The notes beneath the pieces are model-generated. The model was not told where the DNA came from, made no database searches, and saw only the letters and a list, made by a program, of their open reading frames with translations. A stretch of 64,000 nt of DNA from Streptomyces sp. P9-A2 (GTDB lineage Bacteria > Actinomycetota > Actinomycetes > Streptomycetales > Streptomycetaceae), in assembly GCF_036634175.1 (NCBI RefSeq), contig NZ_JAZIFX010000001.1, forward strand, positions 6,138,001 through 6,202,000, given 5' to 3'. Both the position numbers and the translations under genes were made by a program. Of the stretch, positions 26,010 through 34,752 are shown piece by piece (position 1 is the stretch's first letter; each line of letters begins with the position of its first letter).

Positions 26010-26594
26010 GTGAGTGGTACTTCCTCGACTCTTCCTCCCCCCGCCGACGCGGTGCCGCCGGTGCGCCACCCGGATGCTCCCGCACCGGGTGAGCTGCTCG
26101 GCGCCCACTACGACCAGTGCTTCGGCTGCGGCGGCGAGCAGCCCCACGGGCTGCACATCGAGGCGCGGGCCGGCGAAGGCGTGTCGGTCACCGCCGTGTT
26201 CACCGTGCGCCCCGTCCACCAGGGCGCCCCCGGCCTCGCGCACGGCGGGGTGCTCGCCAGTGCCCTGGACGAGACGCTCGGCGCGCTGAGCTGGCTGCTG
26301 CGCACGATCGCCGTGACCGGCAGGCTCGAGACCGACTACGTCCAGCCCGTGCCGGTCGACGCCACCCTCCATCTGGAGGCGGAGGTGACCGCGGTGGCCG
26401 GACGGAAGATCTACTCCACCGCGACCGGACGCATCGGCGGACCCGACGGCCCGGTCGCGGTCCGTGCCAAGGCGCTGTTCATCGAGGTCAAGGTCGACCA
26501 CTTCGTCGACCACGGCCGCGAGGAGGAGATCCAGGCGGCCATGGACGACCCGGACCAGGTCCGTCGCGCCCGCGCCTTCGAGGTGAACCCGTGA
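26010..26594 (+). CDS. PaaI-type hotdog thioesterase
   Basis: A 194-aa hotdog-fold protein. The core runs from HYDQCFGCGGEQPHGLHIEA through GAPGLAHGGVLASALDETLG, the catalytic helix pattern of PaaI thioesterases (HGG followed by an acidic D/E), to TDYVQPVPVDATLHLEAEV. It likely hydrolyses acyl-CoA. The GTG at 26010 has no ribosome site and could be leaderless. The stop overlaps the dut start by four bases (GTGA), so the pair is coupled. Confidence 0.88.
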   Translation: MSGTSSTLPPPADAVPPVRHPDAPAPGELLGAHYDQCFGCGGEQPHGLHIEARAGEGVSVTAVFTVRPVHQGAPGLAHGGVLASALDETLGALSWLLRTIAVTGRLETDYVQPVPVDATLHLEAEVTAVAGRKIYSTATGRIGGPDGPVAVRAKALFIEVKVDHFVDHGREEEIQAAMDDPDQVRRARAFEVNP

Positions 26595-27166
26595 CCGGAC
26601 CGCACGGCGACGCGCGCTCCGACGGCCGGCTCGAGGTGCTGATCCGGCGCGTCGACCCGGACGTACCGCTTCCGGTGTACGAGCACCCCGGTGACGCGGG
26701 TGCCGATCTGCGGACCACCGAGGCGTGCGAGCTGGCACCCGGGGAACGGGCCGTCCTGCCCACCGGAGTGTCTGTGGCGCTGCCGGAGGGGTACGCGGCC
26801 TTCGTGCACCCGCGATCCGGACTGGCCGCGCGCTGCGGCGTCGCCCTGGTGAATGCCCCGGGGACGGTTGATGCCGGGTACCGTGGGGAGATCAAGGTGA
26901 TCGTGGTGAATCTCGACCCGCGTGAGACTGTGCGGTTCGAGCGTTTCGACCGGATTGCCCAACTGGTCGTTCAGCAGGTCGAGCGGGTCCGTTTCGTGCC
27001 GGTCGCGGAGCTGCCCCGCTCGGTGCGGGCCGAGGGGGGCTTCGGATCCACCGGCGGCCACGCCGCGGTGGAAGGTAAGAGCGGCACAAGCGTTCAGGCC
27101 GCCGTCGGCGGCACAGCGGGTGGGAATCGATACGCTTCGGTCGTAGCCGACCGGGAAGGACAATGA
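26591..27166 (+). CDS. dut: dUTP diphosphatase
   Basis: A 191-aa trimeric dUTPase that makes dUMP and keeps uracil out of DNA. Five motifs are visible: PGDAGADLRT, HPRSGLAARCG, GTVDAGYRGEI, RIAQLVVQ and the C-terminal GGFGSTGG arm. The tail beyond the arm (~35 residues) is longer than in most homologues and looks disordered. GTG start overlaps the thioesterase stop; the DUF3710 gene follows after one base. Confidence 0.95.
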   Translation: MTGPHGDARSDGRLEVLIRRVDPDVPLPVYEHPGDAGADLRTTEACELAPGERAVLPTGVSVALPEGYAAFVHPRSGLAARCGVALVNAPGTVDAGYRGEIKVIVVNLDPRETVRFERFDRIAQLVVQQVERVRFVPVAELPRSVRAEGGFGSTGGHAAVEGKSGTSVQAAVGGTAGGNRYASVVADREGQ

Positions 27167-27167
27167 C

Positions 27168-27929
27168 GTGTTCGGACGTCGCAAGAAGAGGGATGCCGCC
27201 GAGGACGCGGCCGGCGAGGCCGAGCAGGTCGTCGACGGTGTCGACACGGAGGCGGACGGTGGGGCCGAGCGGCTGAGGCTCGAGCCGGCGCCGCGGCCCG
27301 ACGGGCCCTGGGACGGCTCCGAGGTGAGAGAGCCCGGCGAGGGCAGGGTCGACCTGGGCGGTCTGTTCGTGCCCGGAGTGGACGGCATGGAGCTGCGGGT
27401 CGAGGTCGCCGGCGACGCGATCGTCGCGGCCACCGTCGTGCTGCGCGACAGCGCCATCCAGCTGCAGGGTTTCGCGGCCCCCAAGCGTGAGGGCATCTGG
27501 GGCGAGGTCCGTGAGGAGATCGCGGCCGGCATCACCCAGCAGGGCGGCATCATCGACGAGGTCGAGGGACCGCTGGGCTGGGAGCTGCGGGCCCAGGTGC
27601 CGGTGCAGCTGCCGGACGGTACGGGCGGTTTCCAGGTCGTCCGGTTCGTCGGCGTGGACGGCCCGCGCTGGTTCCTGCGCGGGGTGATCTCGGGTCAGGG
27701 CGCGGTGCAGCCGCAGGCCGCCGGGCTGCTGGAGCAGATCTTCCGGGACACGGTCGTGGTGCGCGGGGAGGGCCCGATGGCGCCGCGTGACCCGATCGTC
27801 CTGAAGCTGCCGGACGACGCGCAGATGGTCCCCGAGGGCGTGCAGCAGGAGGAGGCCCCCGAGGGCTCCCGCTTCGCGGGCGGCATGGGACAGCTGGCGC
27901 GCGGACCGGAGATCACCGAGGTCCGCTGA
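27168..27929 (+). CDS. DUF3710 protein
   Basis: A 253-aa actinobacterial DUF3710 protein. An acidic N-terminal ~60 residues precede the conserved domain (RVDLGGLFVPGVDGMELRV, GPRWFLRGVISGQGAV, FRDTVVVRGEGPMAPRDPI). The family is typically encoded next to dut and OB-fold/DUF3159 genes. Function unknown. GTG start, one base after dut; last gene before a strong terminator. Confidence 0.9.
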   Translation: MFGRRKKRDAAEDAAGEAEQVVDGVDTEADGGAERLRLEPAPRPDGPWDGSEVREPGEGRVDLGGLFVPGVDGMELRVEVAGDAIVAATVVLRDSAIQLQGFAAPKREGIWGEVREEIAAGITQQGGIIDEVEGPLGWELRAQVPVQLPDGTGGFQVVRFVGVDGPRWFLRGVISGQGAVQPQAAGLLEQIFRDTVVVRGEGPMAPRDPIVLKLPDDAQMVPEGVQQEEAPEGSRFAGGMGQLARGPEITEVR

Positions 27930-27953
27930 TCGCGTAGCGCTTCACAGCCACGG

Positions 27954-28018
27954 CGGCGGGGCCGCGCCCGACCGGGACACTGTCGACCGACAGTGTCCCA
28001 CCGGGTGCGGCCCCGCCG
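27954..28018 (+). terminator. Very long hairpin terminator after the dut operon
   Basis: A ~28-bp stem with few mismatches: the inner arms GGGACACTGTC and GACAGTGTCCC pair perfectly across a 4-base loop, and the outer arms CGGCGGGGCCGC / GCGGCCCCGCCG extend it. It lies 25 bases past the DUF3710 stop. Confidence 0.85.
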
Positions 28019-28039
28019 CCGTCGGCGGGTTCCCCGACA

Positions 28040-28136
28040 GGAACCCCGACAGGAACCCCGACGGCCCGCCCGCAGCCGCCCGTCAGGGTTCGTCAAGCCC
28101 GGTCGGGGTTCCGCCAAGCCCGTCAGGGTTCCGTCA
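28040..28136. repeat. Short direct and inverted repeats before kdpD
   Basis: GGAACCCCGAC occurs twice (28040, 28052) and its exact complement GTCGGGGTTCC at 28102-28112. TCAGGGTTC-GTCAAG-like units also recur. The cluster sits 140-230 bases before kdpD and could be regulatory or a repetitive intergenic element. Confidence 0.6.
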
Positions 28137-28271
28137 AGGACGGGTCACCGCATCCCGGCCGCCGTCTTCGGCCGCCCCGGACGAACGTAGGGTCGACTCC
28201 GCGCAGACAGCGGTGAACCGGTGACCGGCAACCGGTGACCGCACTGCCCGGGACCGGAAGACAATGAGGGC

Positions 28272-30977
28272 ATGGGACGCGGCAGACTTCGGATTCACCT
28301 CGGCGCGGCACCGGGCGTCGGCAAGACGTACGCGATGCTGTCCGAGGCGCAGCGCCGTGTCGAACGGGGCACCGACTGTGTGATCGGGTTCGTCGAGCAC
28401 TACGACCGGCCGCGTACCAGGGCACTGCTGGAGGGCCTGGAACAGATACCGCGCCGGGAGCTGGAGCACCGCGGCGCCGTCCTCCCCGAGATGGACCTCG
28501 ACGCCGTCCTCGCCCGCCGCCCCCAGGTGGTCCTCGTCGACGAACTCGCCCACACCAACGTGCCCGGCTCGCGCAACGCGAAGCGCTGGCAGGACGTGGA
28601 GGAGCTGCTGGCCGCCGGGATCGACGTGCTGTCGACCCTCAACATCCAGCACCTGGAGTCCCTCGGCGACGTCGTGGAGTCGATCACCGGCGTCCGGCAG
28701 CAGGAGACCGTACCGGACGAGGTGGTGCGGCGGGCCGACCAGACGGAGCTGGTCGACATGACGCCCGAGGCGCTCCGCCGCCGGATGGCGCACGGCAACG
28801 TCTACCAGCCGGACAAGGTCGACGCGGCCCTGTCGAACTACTTCCGTCCCGGCAACCTCACCGCGCTCAGGGAACTCGCGCTGCTGTGGGTGGCCGACCG
28901 GGTCGACGAGTATCTCCAGCGGTACCGCAGCGAGCACGACGTCTCGGCGATCTGGGGGTCACGCGAACGGATCGTGGTCGGTCTGACCGGCGGTCCCGAG
29001 GGCCGCACCCTGATCCGCCGTGCCGCGCGGCTGGCCGAGAAGGGCGCCGGGGGAGAGGTGCTCGCGGTCTACATCGCCCGCGGGGACGGTCTCACCGCGG
29101 CCTCGCCCGGTGAGCTGGCCGGGCAGCGGACCCTGGTGGAAAGCCTGGGCGGTACCTTCCACCATGTGGTCGGGGACGATGTCCCGGCCGCCCTGCTCGC
29201 CTTCGCGCGCGCGGTGAACGCCACCCAGATCGTGCTGGGCTCCTCGCGCCGCAAGACGTGGCAGTACGTCTTCGGCCCCGGCGTCGGCGCGACCGTCGCG
29301 CGGGACTCCGGTCCCGACCTGGACGTGCACATCGTGACCCACGAGGCGATCGCCAAGGGACGCGGACTGCCGGTGGCCCGGGGCGCCCGGCTCGGGCGGT
29401 CGCGGGTGGCGTGGGGCTGGGCGGTCGCAGTGGCGGGGCCCCCGGTGCTGGCCGTGCTGCTCAGCGCCTTCGACCCGGGCCTGGCCAACGACATGCTGCT
29501 GTTCCTGTCGCTGACCGTGGCCGCGGCGCTGCTCGGCGGGCTCCGGCCGGCCCTGGCCTCGGCGGCGTTCGGCTCGCTGCTGCTGAACTACTTCTACACG
29601 CCGCCCCTGCACCGCTGGTCGGTCTCCGACCCGAAGAACATCATCGCCATCGTGATCTTCGTCGCCGTCGGCGCTGCGGTGGCGTCCGTCGTCGACCTCG
29701 CGGCCCGCCGCACGCACCAGGCGGCCCGGCTGCGCGCCGAGTCGGAGATCCTGTCGTTCCTCGCCGGTAATGTGCTGCGCGGCGAGACGGGTCTGGAGGA
29801 GCTGCTGGAACGGGTCCGCCAGACGTTCGGCATGGAGTCGGCGGCGCTGCTGGAACGCGCGGGTGACGTCGAACCGTGGACCTGCGCCGGACGGACCGGC
29901 ACCGGACCGGCCCTCGGGCGGCCTGACGACGCCGACGTGGACGTTCCGGTGGGGGACCACATGGCGCTCGTGCTGACCGGCCGGGTCCTGCCCGCCGAGG
30001 ACCGCCGGGTGCTGGGTGCCTTCGCCGCCCAGGCCGCCGTCGCCCTGGACCGCCGCCGGCTGCGCGCCGAGGCGGACCGGGCGCGCACCCTCGCCGAGGG
30101 CAACCGCATCCGCACCGCCCTGCTGGCCGCCGTCAGCCACGACCTGCGCACCCCGCTGGCCGGGATCAAGGCGGCGGTCTCCTCGCTGCGCTCCGAGGAC
30201 GTCGACTGGTCGCCCGAGGACCGGGCCGAGCTGCTCGAGGGGATCGAGGGCGGTGCCGACCGCCTGGACCACCTGGTGGGCAACCTGCTCGACATGTCCC
30301 GCCTGCACACCGGCACGGTCACCCCGCTGATCCGCGAGGTCGACCTGGACGAGGTGGTGCCCATGGCGCTCGGCGGGGTGCCCGAGGGCAGCGTCACCCT
30401 GGACGTCCCGGAGACCCTTCCCATGGTCGCCGTCGACCCGGGCCTGCTGGAGCGGGCGATGGCCAACCTGATCGAGAACGCCGTCAAGTACGCTCCCTCC
30501 GGTACCCCCGTCCTGGTGGCCGCCAGTGCGCTCGCCGACCGGGTCGAGGTGCGGGTGGTCGACCGCGGCCCCGGCGTCCCCGACGACGCGAAGGACCGCA
30601 TATTCGAGCCTTTCCAGCGCTACGGCGACGCCCCGCGCGGAGCCGGGGTGGGCCTCGGCCTGGCGGTGGCCCGCGGCTTCACCGAGGCCATGGGCGGCTC
30701 CCTGAACGCCGACGACACCCCGGGCGGCGGCCTCACCATGACACTGACCCTCCGCGCGGCGACGCCGGCGGCGACAACGCCGGCGGCGCAAGCAAAGGCG
30801 GCGACGCAAGCAACGGCCGCGACGCAAGCAGCGTCGGAGACGCAAGCGACGGCCGTGACGAGGGCCCCCACGGCGACCCGCGCGGCGCCCGCGGGTCTCG
30901 CCGGCCCGGCGGAGCCCGTTCGCCCAGCAGAATCGGGGCCCGCAGGCCCCGCAGAACCGGAAAGGCACTCCTCATGA
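28272..30977 (+). CDS. kdpD: Sensor histidine kinase KdpD
   Basis: A 901-aa kinase with the full KdpD layout. The N-terminal KdpD domain has Walker A GAAPGVGKT (11-19) and VDELAHTN; a Usp-like domain spans ~230-360, four TM helices ~385-480, then GAF, HisKA (AVSHDLRTPL, His near 622) and HATPase (NLIENAVKYAP, GVGLGLAVARGF). It senses K+ limitation or turgor and controls kdpFABC through KdpE. Unusual: a ~55-residue C-terminal tail of Ala/Thr/Gln low complexity. No kdpFABC genes are in this window. Stop overlaps kdpE (ATGA). Confidence 0.95.
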   Translation: MGRGRLRIHLGAAPGVGKTYAMLSEAQRRVERGTDCVIGFVEHYDRPRTRALLEGLEQIPRRELEHRGAVLPEMDLDAVLARRPQVVLVDELAHTNVPGSRNAKRWQDVEELLAAGIDVLSTLNIQHLESLGDVVESITGVRQQETVPDEVVRRADQTELVDMTPEALRRRMAHGNVYQPDKVDAALSNYFRPGNLTALRELALLWVADRVDEYLQRYRSEHDVSAIWGSRERIVVGLTGGPEGRTLIRRAARLAEKGAGGEVLAVYIARGDGLTAASPGELAGQRTLVESLGGTFHHVVGDDVPAALLAFARAVNATQIVLGSSRRKTWQYVFGPGVGATVARDSGPDLDVHIVTHEAIAKGRGLPVARGARLGRSRVAWGWAVAVAGPPVLAVLLSAFDPGLANDMLLFLSLTVAAALLGGLRPALASAAFGSLLLNYFYTPPLHRWSVSDPKNIIAIVIFVAVGAAVASVVDLAARRTHQAARLRAESEILSFLAGNVLRGETGLEELLERVRQTFGMESAALLERAGDVEPWTCAGRTGTGPALGRPDDADVDVPVGDHMALVLTGRVLPAEDRRVLGAFAAQAAVALDRRRLRAEADRARTLAEGNRIRTALLAAVSHDLRTPLAGIKAAVSSLRSEDVDWSPEDRAELLEGIEGGADRLDHLVGNLLDMSRLHTGTVTPLIREVDLDEVVPMALGGVPEGSVTLDVPETLPMVAVDPGLLERAMANLIENAVKYAPSGTPVLVAASALADRVEVRVVDRGPGVPDDAKDRIFEPFQRYGDAPRGAGVGLGLAVARGFTEAMGGSLNADDTPGGGLTMTLTLRAATPAATTPAAQAKAATQATAATQAASETQATAVTRAPTATRAAPAGLAGPAEPVRPAESGPAGPAEPERHSS

Positions 30978-31663
30978 CCCGTGTGCTGGTGGTCGACGAC
31001 GAACCGGCGATCGTGCGCGCCCTGGTGATCAACCTCAAGGCCCGCTCGTACGAGGTCGACTCCGCCCACGACGGTGCGGAAGCCCTCCGTCTGGCCGCCG
31101 CCCGCCACCCCGACGTGGTCGTCCTGGACCTGGGCCTGCCCGACATGGACGGCGTCGAGGTGATCCGGGGCCTGCGCGGCTGGACCCGGGTGCCGATCCT
31201 GGTGCTGTCCGCCCGGCACGCCTCCGACGAGAAGGTCCAGGCGCTCGACGCGGGAGCCGACGACTACGTCACCAAGCCCTTCGGCATGGACGAACTGCTG
31301 GCCAGGCTGCGGGCCGCCGTGCGCCGCGCCGAGCCCTCCGGCGAGAACGAGGACGAGGGCGACCTGGTGGTGGAGACCGACGGGTTCACCGTCGACCTGG
31401 CCGCGAAGAAGGTGCACCGCGACGGCAGGGACGTACGGCTGACCCCCACCGAATGGCATCTGCTGGAGGTGCTCGTACGCAACGGCGGCCGGCTCGTGGC
31501 ACAGAAGCAGTTGCTCCGGGAGGTCTGGGGGCCGTCGTACGGCACGGAGACGAACTACCTGCGCGTGTACATGGCGCAGCTGCGCCGCAAGCTGGAGGCC
31601 GACCCGGCCCACCCGAAGCACTTCATCACCGAGCCGGGCATGGGCTACCGCTTCGAGCGGTGA
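30974..31663 (+). CDS. kdpE: Response regulator KdpE
   Basis: A 229-aa OmpR-family regulator. It has VVDDEPAIVRALVINL, phospho-acceptor Asp in VVVLDLGLPDMDG (~52), the switch Lys in YVTKPFGMDELLARL and the winged-helix end RRKLEADPAHPKHFITEPG. Its start overlaps the kdpD stop by four bases, so the pair is translationally coupled. Direct targets here are unknown, since the K+ ATPase genes are elsewhere. Confidence 0.95.
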   Translation: MTRVLVVDDEPAIVRALVINLKARSYEVDSAHDGAEALRLAAARHPDVVVLDLGLPDMDGVEVIRGLRGWTRVPILVLSARHASDEKVQALDAGADDYVTKPFGMDELLARLRAAVRRAEPSGENEDEGDLVVETDGFTVDLAAKKVHRDGRDVRLTPTEWHLLEVLVRNGGRLVAQKQLLREVWGPSYGTETNYLRVYMAQLRRKLEADPAHPKHFITEPGMGYRFER

Positions 31664-31677
31664 GTGACCGCCCACGG

Positions 31678-31760
31678 TGCGCGCCACCCGCAGTGCGCGC
31701 CACCCGCAGTGCGCGCCGCGCGCGGTGCCTGCCGTGCACGCGGTGCGCGCCGCGCGTGTG
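31678..31760. repeat. GTGCGCGCC direct repeats after kdpE
   Basis: Units of GTGCGCGCCACCCGCA-like sequence recur with decay across the kdpE/OB-fold gap. Their role is unclear; they could fold into weak hairpins. Confidence 0.5.
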
Positions 31761-31846
31761 GTGGGTGCGCGTGGCGGGGAACGGCCGGTTCGGGCCGGGC
31801 GGGCAGCGGGTACGTAACCCTCGGAGCGCCCCGGTACGCTTCACGT

Positions 31847-32245
31847 ATGGGTGCTGTTCCTCGCTCGGAGAAACCGGCGGGCCGGTTCCGGCGCATGCTC
31901 GACCGGCTCTCCTCGTCGCAGGAGGACCTGGAGTCCGAGGAACTGCGCGAGGACACCGAGACCGCCGGCTGTACACGGATAGGTGACTGCCAGGACCGGC
32001 AGATAGTGACGGTTACTGGTACCTTGCGCACGGTCACGCTGCGGCCGCGCGCGGGAGTCCCGGCCCTGGAGGCCGAACTGTTCGACGGCTCCGCCGCGCT
32101 GGATGTGGTGTGGCTCGGCCGGCGCTCCATCGTCGGGATAGAACCGGGGCGCAAGCTGATCGCATCGGGCAGGATCTCCCTGAGCAGAGGCCGCCGGGTG
32201 CTGTTCAACCCGAAATACGAACTGAGACCCCTCGGACGGGAGTAG
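31847..32245 (+). CDS. OB-fold nucleic-acid-binding protein
   Basis: A 132-aa protein with an OB-fold (IVTVTGTLRTVTLRPRAG, ALDVVWLGRRSIVGIEPGRK, SRGRRVLFNPKYELRPL) of the type annotated as tRNA_anti-codon/OB-fold in actinobacteria. An acidic N-terminal region precedes it. The ATG at 31847 has TACGCT six bases upstream, a plausible -10 for a leaderless mRNA. It is encoded just before DUF3159, a conserved pairing. Substrate unknown. Confidence 0.87.
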   Translation: MGAVPRSEKPAGRFRRMLDRLSSSQEDLESEELREDTETAGCTRIGDCQDRQIVTVTGTLRTVTLRPRAGVPALEAELFDGSAALDVVWLGRRSIVGIEPGRKLIASGRISLSRGRRVLFNPKYELRPLGRE

Positions 32246-32248
32246 CCG

Positions 32249-33028
32249 GTGACGTCACTCGACAAGCCGACAACCGAAGACACATCCGCGGACGATGCCA
32301 GGGCGGTGACCGAGGCCGCCCTGTTCGAGGCGTTCGGCGGGGTGCGGGGCATGGTCGAGACGGTGCTGCCCGGTCTGCTGTTCGTCAGCATCTACACGAT
32401 CAACAAGAACCTGCACATGGCGGCGATCGCGGCACTCGTCGTGTCGCTGGCGATGGTCGTGGTCCGGCTGGCGAGGAAGGACACCGTCAAGCACGCCTTC
32501 AGCGGCGTCTTCGGCGTCGGCTTCGGCGTGGTCTTCGCGATGATGACCGGCAACGCCAAGGACTTCTACCTGCCGGGCATGCTCTACACCACGGGCCTGG
32601 CCCTGGCGTACATCATCACCGCGATGGCCGGTGTCCCGCTGATCGGCCTGATGCTGGGCCCGATCTTCAGGGAGAACCTCTCCTGGCGCACCCGTAACCC
32701 GGGCCGCAAGAAGGCTTACACCAAGGCCAGTTGGGCCTGGGGTCTGATCTTGCTCGGCAAGAGCGCGATCCTGTTCCCGCTGTACTGGTGGGCGGACACG
32801 ACACAGCTGGGCTGGGTGCTGATCGCGCTGAAGATCCCGCCGTTCCTGCTCGCGGTGTACCTGACGTGGGTGTTCCTGGCGAAGGCGCCGCCGCCGATCG
32901 ACGTGTTCGCGGAGATGGAGGCGGAGGAGCGCGCCGAGGAGGAGCGCAAGGCCGCGCGCGAGCAGGAGAAGGCGCGGTACGCGGAGGACGGCGAAGCGAC
33001 GACCACAGGCCGGCACCGCCGCCCCTGA
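32249..33028 (+). CDS. DUF3159 membrane protein
   Basis: A 259-aa protein with five to six hydrophobic helices (for instance VLPGLLFVSIYTI and YIITAMAGVPLIGLMLGPIF) and a charged, coiled C-terminus (EMEAEERAEEERKAAREQEK). It is the actinobacterial DUF3159 family, intracellular septation/channel-like proteins of unknown role. GTG start three bases after the OB-fold stop; same operon. Confidence 0.9.
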   Translation: MTSLDKPTTEDTSADDARAVTEAALFEAFGGVRGMVETVLPGLLFVSIYTINKNLHMAAIAALVVSLAMVVVRLARKDTVKHAFSGVFGVGFGVVFAMMTGNAKDFYLPGMLYTTGLALAYIITAMAGVPLIGLMLGPIFRENLSWRTRNPGRKKAYTKASWAWGLILLGKSAILFPLYWWADTTQLGWVLIALKIPPFLLAVYLTWVFLAKAPPPIDVFAEMEAEERAEEERKAAREQEKARYAEDGEATTTGRHRRP

Positions 33029-33041
33029 GCCGCCTCGTTCT

Positions 33042-33091
33042 GTACACGAGTGGGGGCGCCCGGAGATCTCCGGGCGCCCCCACTCGTGTAC
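33042..33091. terminator. Perfect 50-bp palindrome, bidirectional terminator
   Basis: Each 25-base half begins GTACACGAGTGGGGGCGCCC and pairs without mismatch with the other half. It lies 13 bases after the DUF3159 stop and 58 before the stop of the convergent TrkA gene, so it can end transcription from both sides. Confidence 0.92.
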
Positions 33092-33149
33092 TCACGCGCC
33101 ACCGCCACCGCCACCGCCATCAGCACCGGGCCGGTACCAGCGCACGGTG

Positions 33150-33827
33150 TCAGCGCACGGTGTCGGTCCTGCGTACCGACAGAAGGTCCTCCAGCTGCTC
33201 CTCGCGGGCCTGGGCGGCCACGAAGAGCAGCTCGTCGCCCGCCTCCAGGGAGTCCTCCCGGGTCGGGGTGAGGACGCGCGTCCCCCGGATGATCGTGACC
33301 AGCGAGGTGTCCTGGGGCCACTGGACGTCGCCGACCTGGGTGCCGGCCAGCGCCGACTCCTCGGGCAGGGTCAGCTCGACCAGGTTGGCGTCCCCGTGGC
33401 TGAAGCGCAGGAGCCGGACCAGGTCGCCGACGCTGACCGCCTCCTCGACCAGGGCCGACATCAGGCGCGGGGTGGAGACGGCCACGTCCACGCCCCAGGA
33501 CTCGTTGAACAGCCATTCGTTCTTGGGGTTGTTCACCCGGGACACGACGCGCGGAACGCCGTACTCCGTCTTGGCCAGCAGGGAGACGACCAGGTTGACC
33601 TTGTCGTCGCCGGTCGCGGCGATGACGACGTTGCAGCGCTGGAGCGCCGCCTCGTCCAGGGAGGTGATCTCGCAGGCGTCGGCGAGCAGCCACTCGGCCT
33701 GCGGAACGCGCTCGACCGAGATGGCGGTCGGCGCCTTGTCGATGAGCAGGACCTCGTGCCCGTTCTCCAGCAGCTCACCCGCGATCGAGCGACCCACCGC
33801 GCCGGCCCCGGCAATGGCGACCCTCAT
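33150..33827 (-). CDS. TrkA-N/TrkA-C potassium-channel regulatory protein (second of pair)
   Basis: A 225-aa RCK protein. The NAD-binding Rossmann start is MRVAIAGAGAVGRSIAGELL, then IAATGDDKVNLVVSLLAKTE. The TrkA-C end has LEAGDELLFVAAQAREEQL. Such proteins gate Trk/Ktr-type K+ uptake in response to nucleotides. Its ATG shares the A of the upstream stop (TGATG), so the two subunits are made together, probably as a heteromeric ring. Mycobacterial CeoB/CeoC are the closest named pair I recall. Confidence 0.92.
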   Translation of the reverse strand: MRVAIAGAGAVGRSIAGELLENGHEVLLIDKAPTAISVERVPQAEWLLADACEITSLDEAALQRCNVVIAATGDDKVNLVVSLLAKTEYGVPRVVSRVNNPKNEWLFNESWGVDVAVSTPRLMSALVEEAVSVGDLVRLLRFSHGDANLVELTLPEESALAGTQVGDVQWPQDTSLVTIIRGTRVLTPTREDSLEAGDELLFVAAQAREEQLEDLLSVRRTDTVR

Positions 33828-34501
33828 CACTGACCGCCCTCCTCTTCTTCGGGTCCTTTGGCGAACGCCGCCTCGACCCGGTCGATCTCGTCCGTGCGCA
33901 TCATCACGTGCACCAGGTCCCCTTCCTGCAGCACCGTCTGGGAGCTGGGCAGGACCGCCTCGCCGAGCCGGGTGAGGAAGGCCACGCGGACGCCGGTCCA
34001 GTCCTGCAGTCTGCTGATCCGGTGCCCCACCCAGGCCTGCGAGGTGTGCACCTCGGCGAGCTGCACACCGCCGGTCGGATCGCGCCACAGCGGCTCGGCG
34101 CCCGAGGGGAGCAGCCTGCGCAGCATCTGGTCGGCCGTCCAGCGGACCGTCGCCACCGTGGGGATGCCCAGGCGCTGGTAGACCTCCGCGCGGCGGGGGT
34201 CGTAGATGCGGGCGGCGACGTTCTCGATGCCGAACATCTCGCGGGCCACCCGCGCGGCGATGATGTTGGAGTTGTCCCCGCTGGAGACGGCGGCGAAGGC
34301 GCCCGCGTCCTCGATGCCCGCCTCGCGCAGGGTGTCCTGGTCGAAGCCGATCCCGGTGACCCGGCGGCCGCCGAACGAGGAGCCCAGCCGGCGGAAGGCG
34401 GTCGGGTCCTGGTCGATGACGGCGACCGTGTGCCCCTGCTCCTCCAGGGTCTGGGCCAGGGCGGAACCCACGCGCCCGCACCCCATGATCACAATATGCA
34501 T
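33827..34501 (-). CDS. TrkA-N/TrkA-C potassium-channel regulatory protein (first of pair)
   Basis: A 224-aa RCK protein starting MHIVIMGCGRVGSALAQTLE, with the acidic end of strand 2 (AVIDQDPTAF) that binds nucleotide ribose and the Rossmann core VSSGDNSNIIAARVARE. The C-terminal TrkA-C ends LQEGDLVHVMMRTDEIDRV. It heads the two-gene leftward operon. No channel subunit lies beside it in this window; the APC permease further right may be a functional neighbour (inference). Confidence 0.92.
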   Translation of the reverse strand: MHIVIMGCGRVGSALAQTLEEQGHTVAVIDQDPTAFRRLGSSFGGRRVTGIGFDQDTLREAGIEDAGAFAAVSSGDNSNIIAARVAREMFGIENVAARIYDPRRAEVYQRLGIPTVATVRWTADQMLRRLLPSGAEPLWRDPTGGVQLAEVHTSQAWVGHRISRLQDWTGVRVAFLTRLGEAVLPSSQTVLQEGDLVHVMMRTDEIDRVEAAFAKGPEEEEGGQ

Positions 34502-34635
34502 CGCGTCACACCGCGCTTCCTGCAGGCCCGTCGACCTTCATGACCATGGTGCTCATGTCTCTCTTTCGGCTCGCCGGGCAACCCGTGGCGGCCCGAGTAC
34601 GGGCCGCCGGGCAATATCATGCCGGGACGGCGCGG

Positions 34636-34683
34636 CCCCGGTACCCTCCGGGGGCCGACCGTCACGCCCGGAGGGTACCGGGG
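34636..34683. terminator. 17-bp inverted repeat with GGGCCGACC spacer
   Basis: CCCCGGTACCCTCCGGG at 34636 pairs exactly with CCCGGAGGGTACCGGGG ending at 34683. The hairpin stands between the small leftward gene and the TrkA pair and could end transcription of the former. Confidence 0.7.
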
Positions 34684-34695
34684 GCCGACCGTCGT

Positions 34696-34727
34696 GCCCG
34701 GATGCCCGGATGCCCGGATGCCCGGGA
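34696..34727 (+). repeat. 8-bp microsatellite (GCCCGGAT)n
   Basis: Three perfect GCCCGGAT units plus a partial fourth follow the hairpin. It is a candidate slippage site with no visible coding consequence. Confidence 0.8.
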
Positions 34728-34752
34728 CCAACGTATCCGCGCGGGGAGGCGG

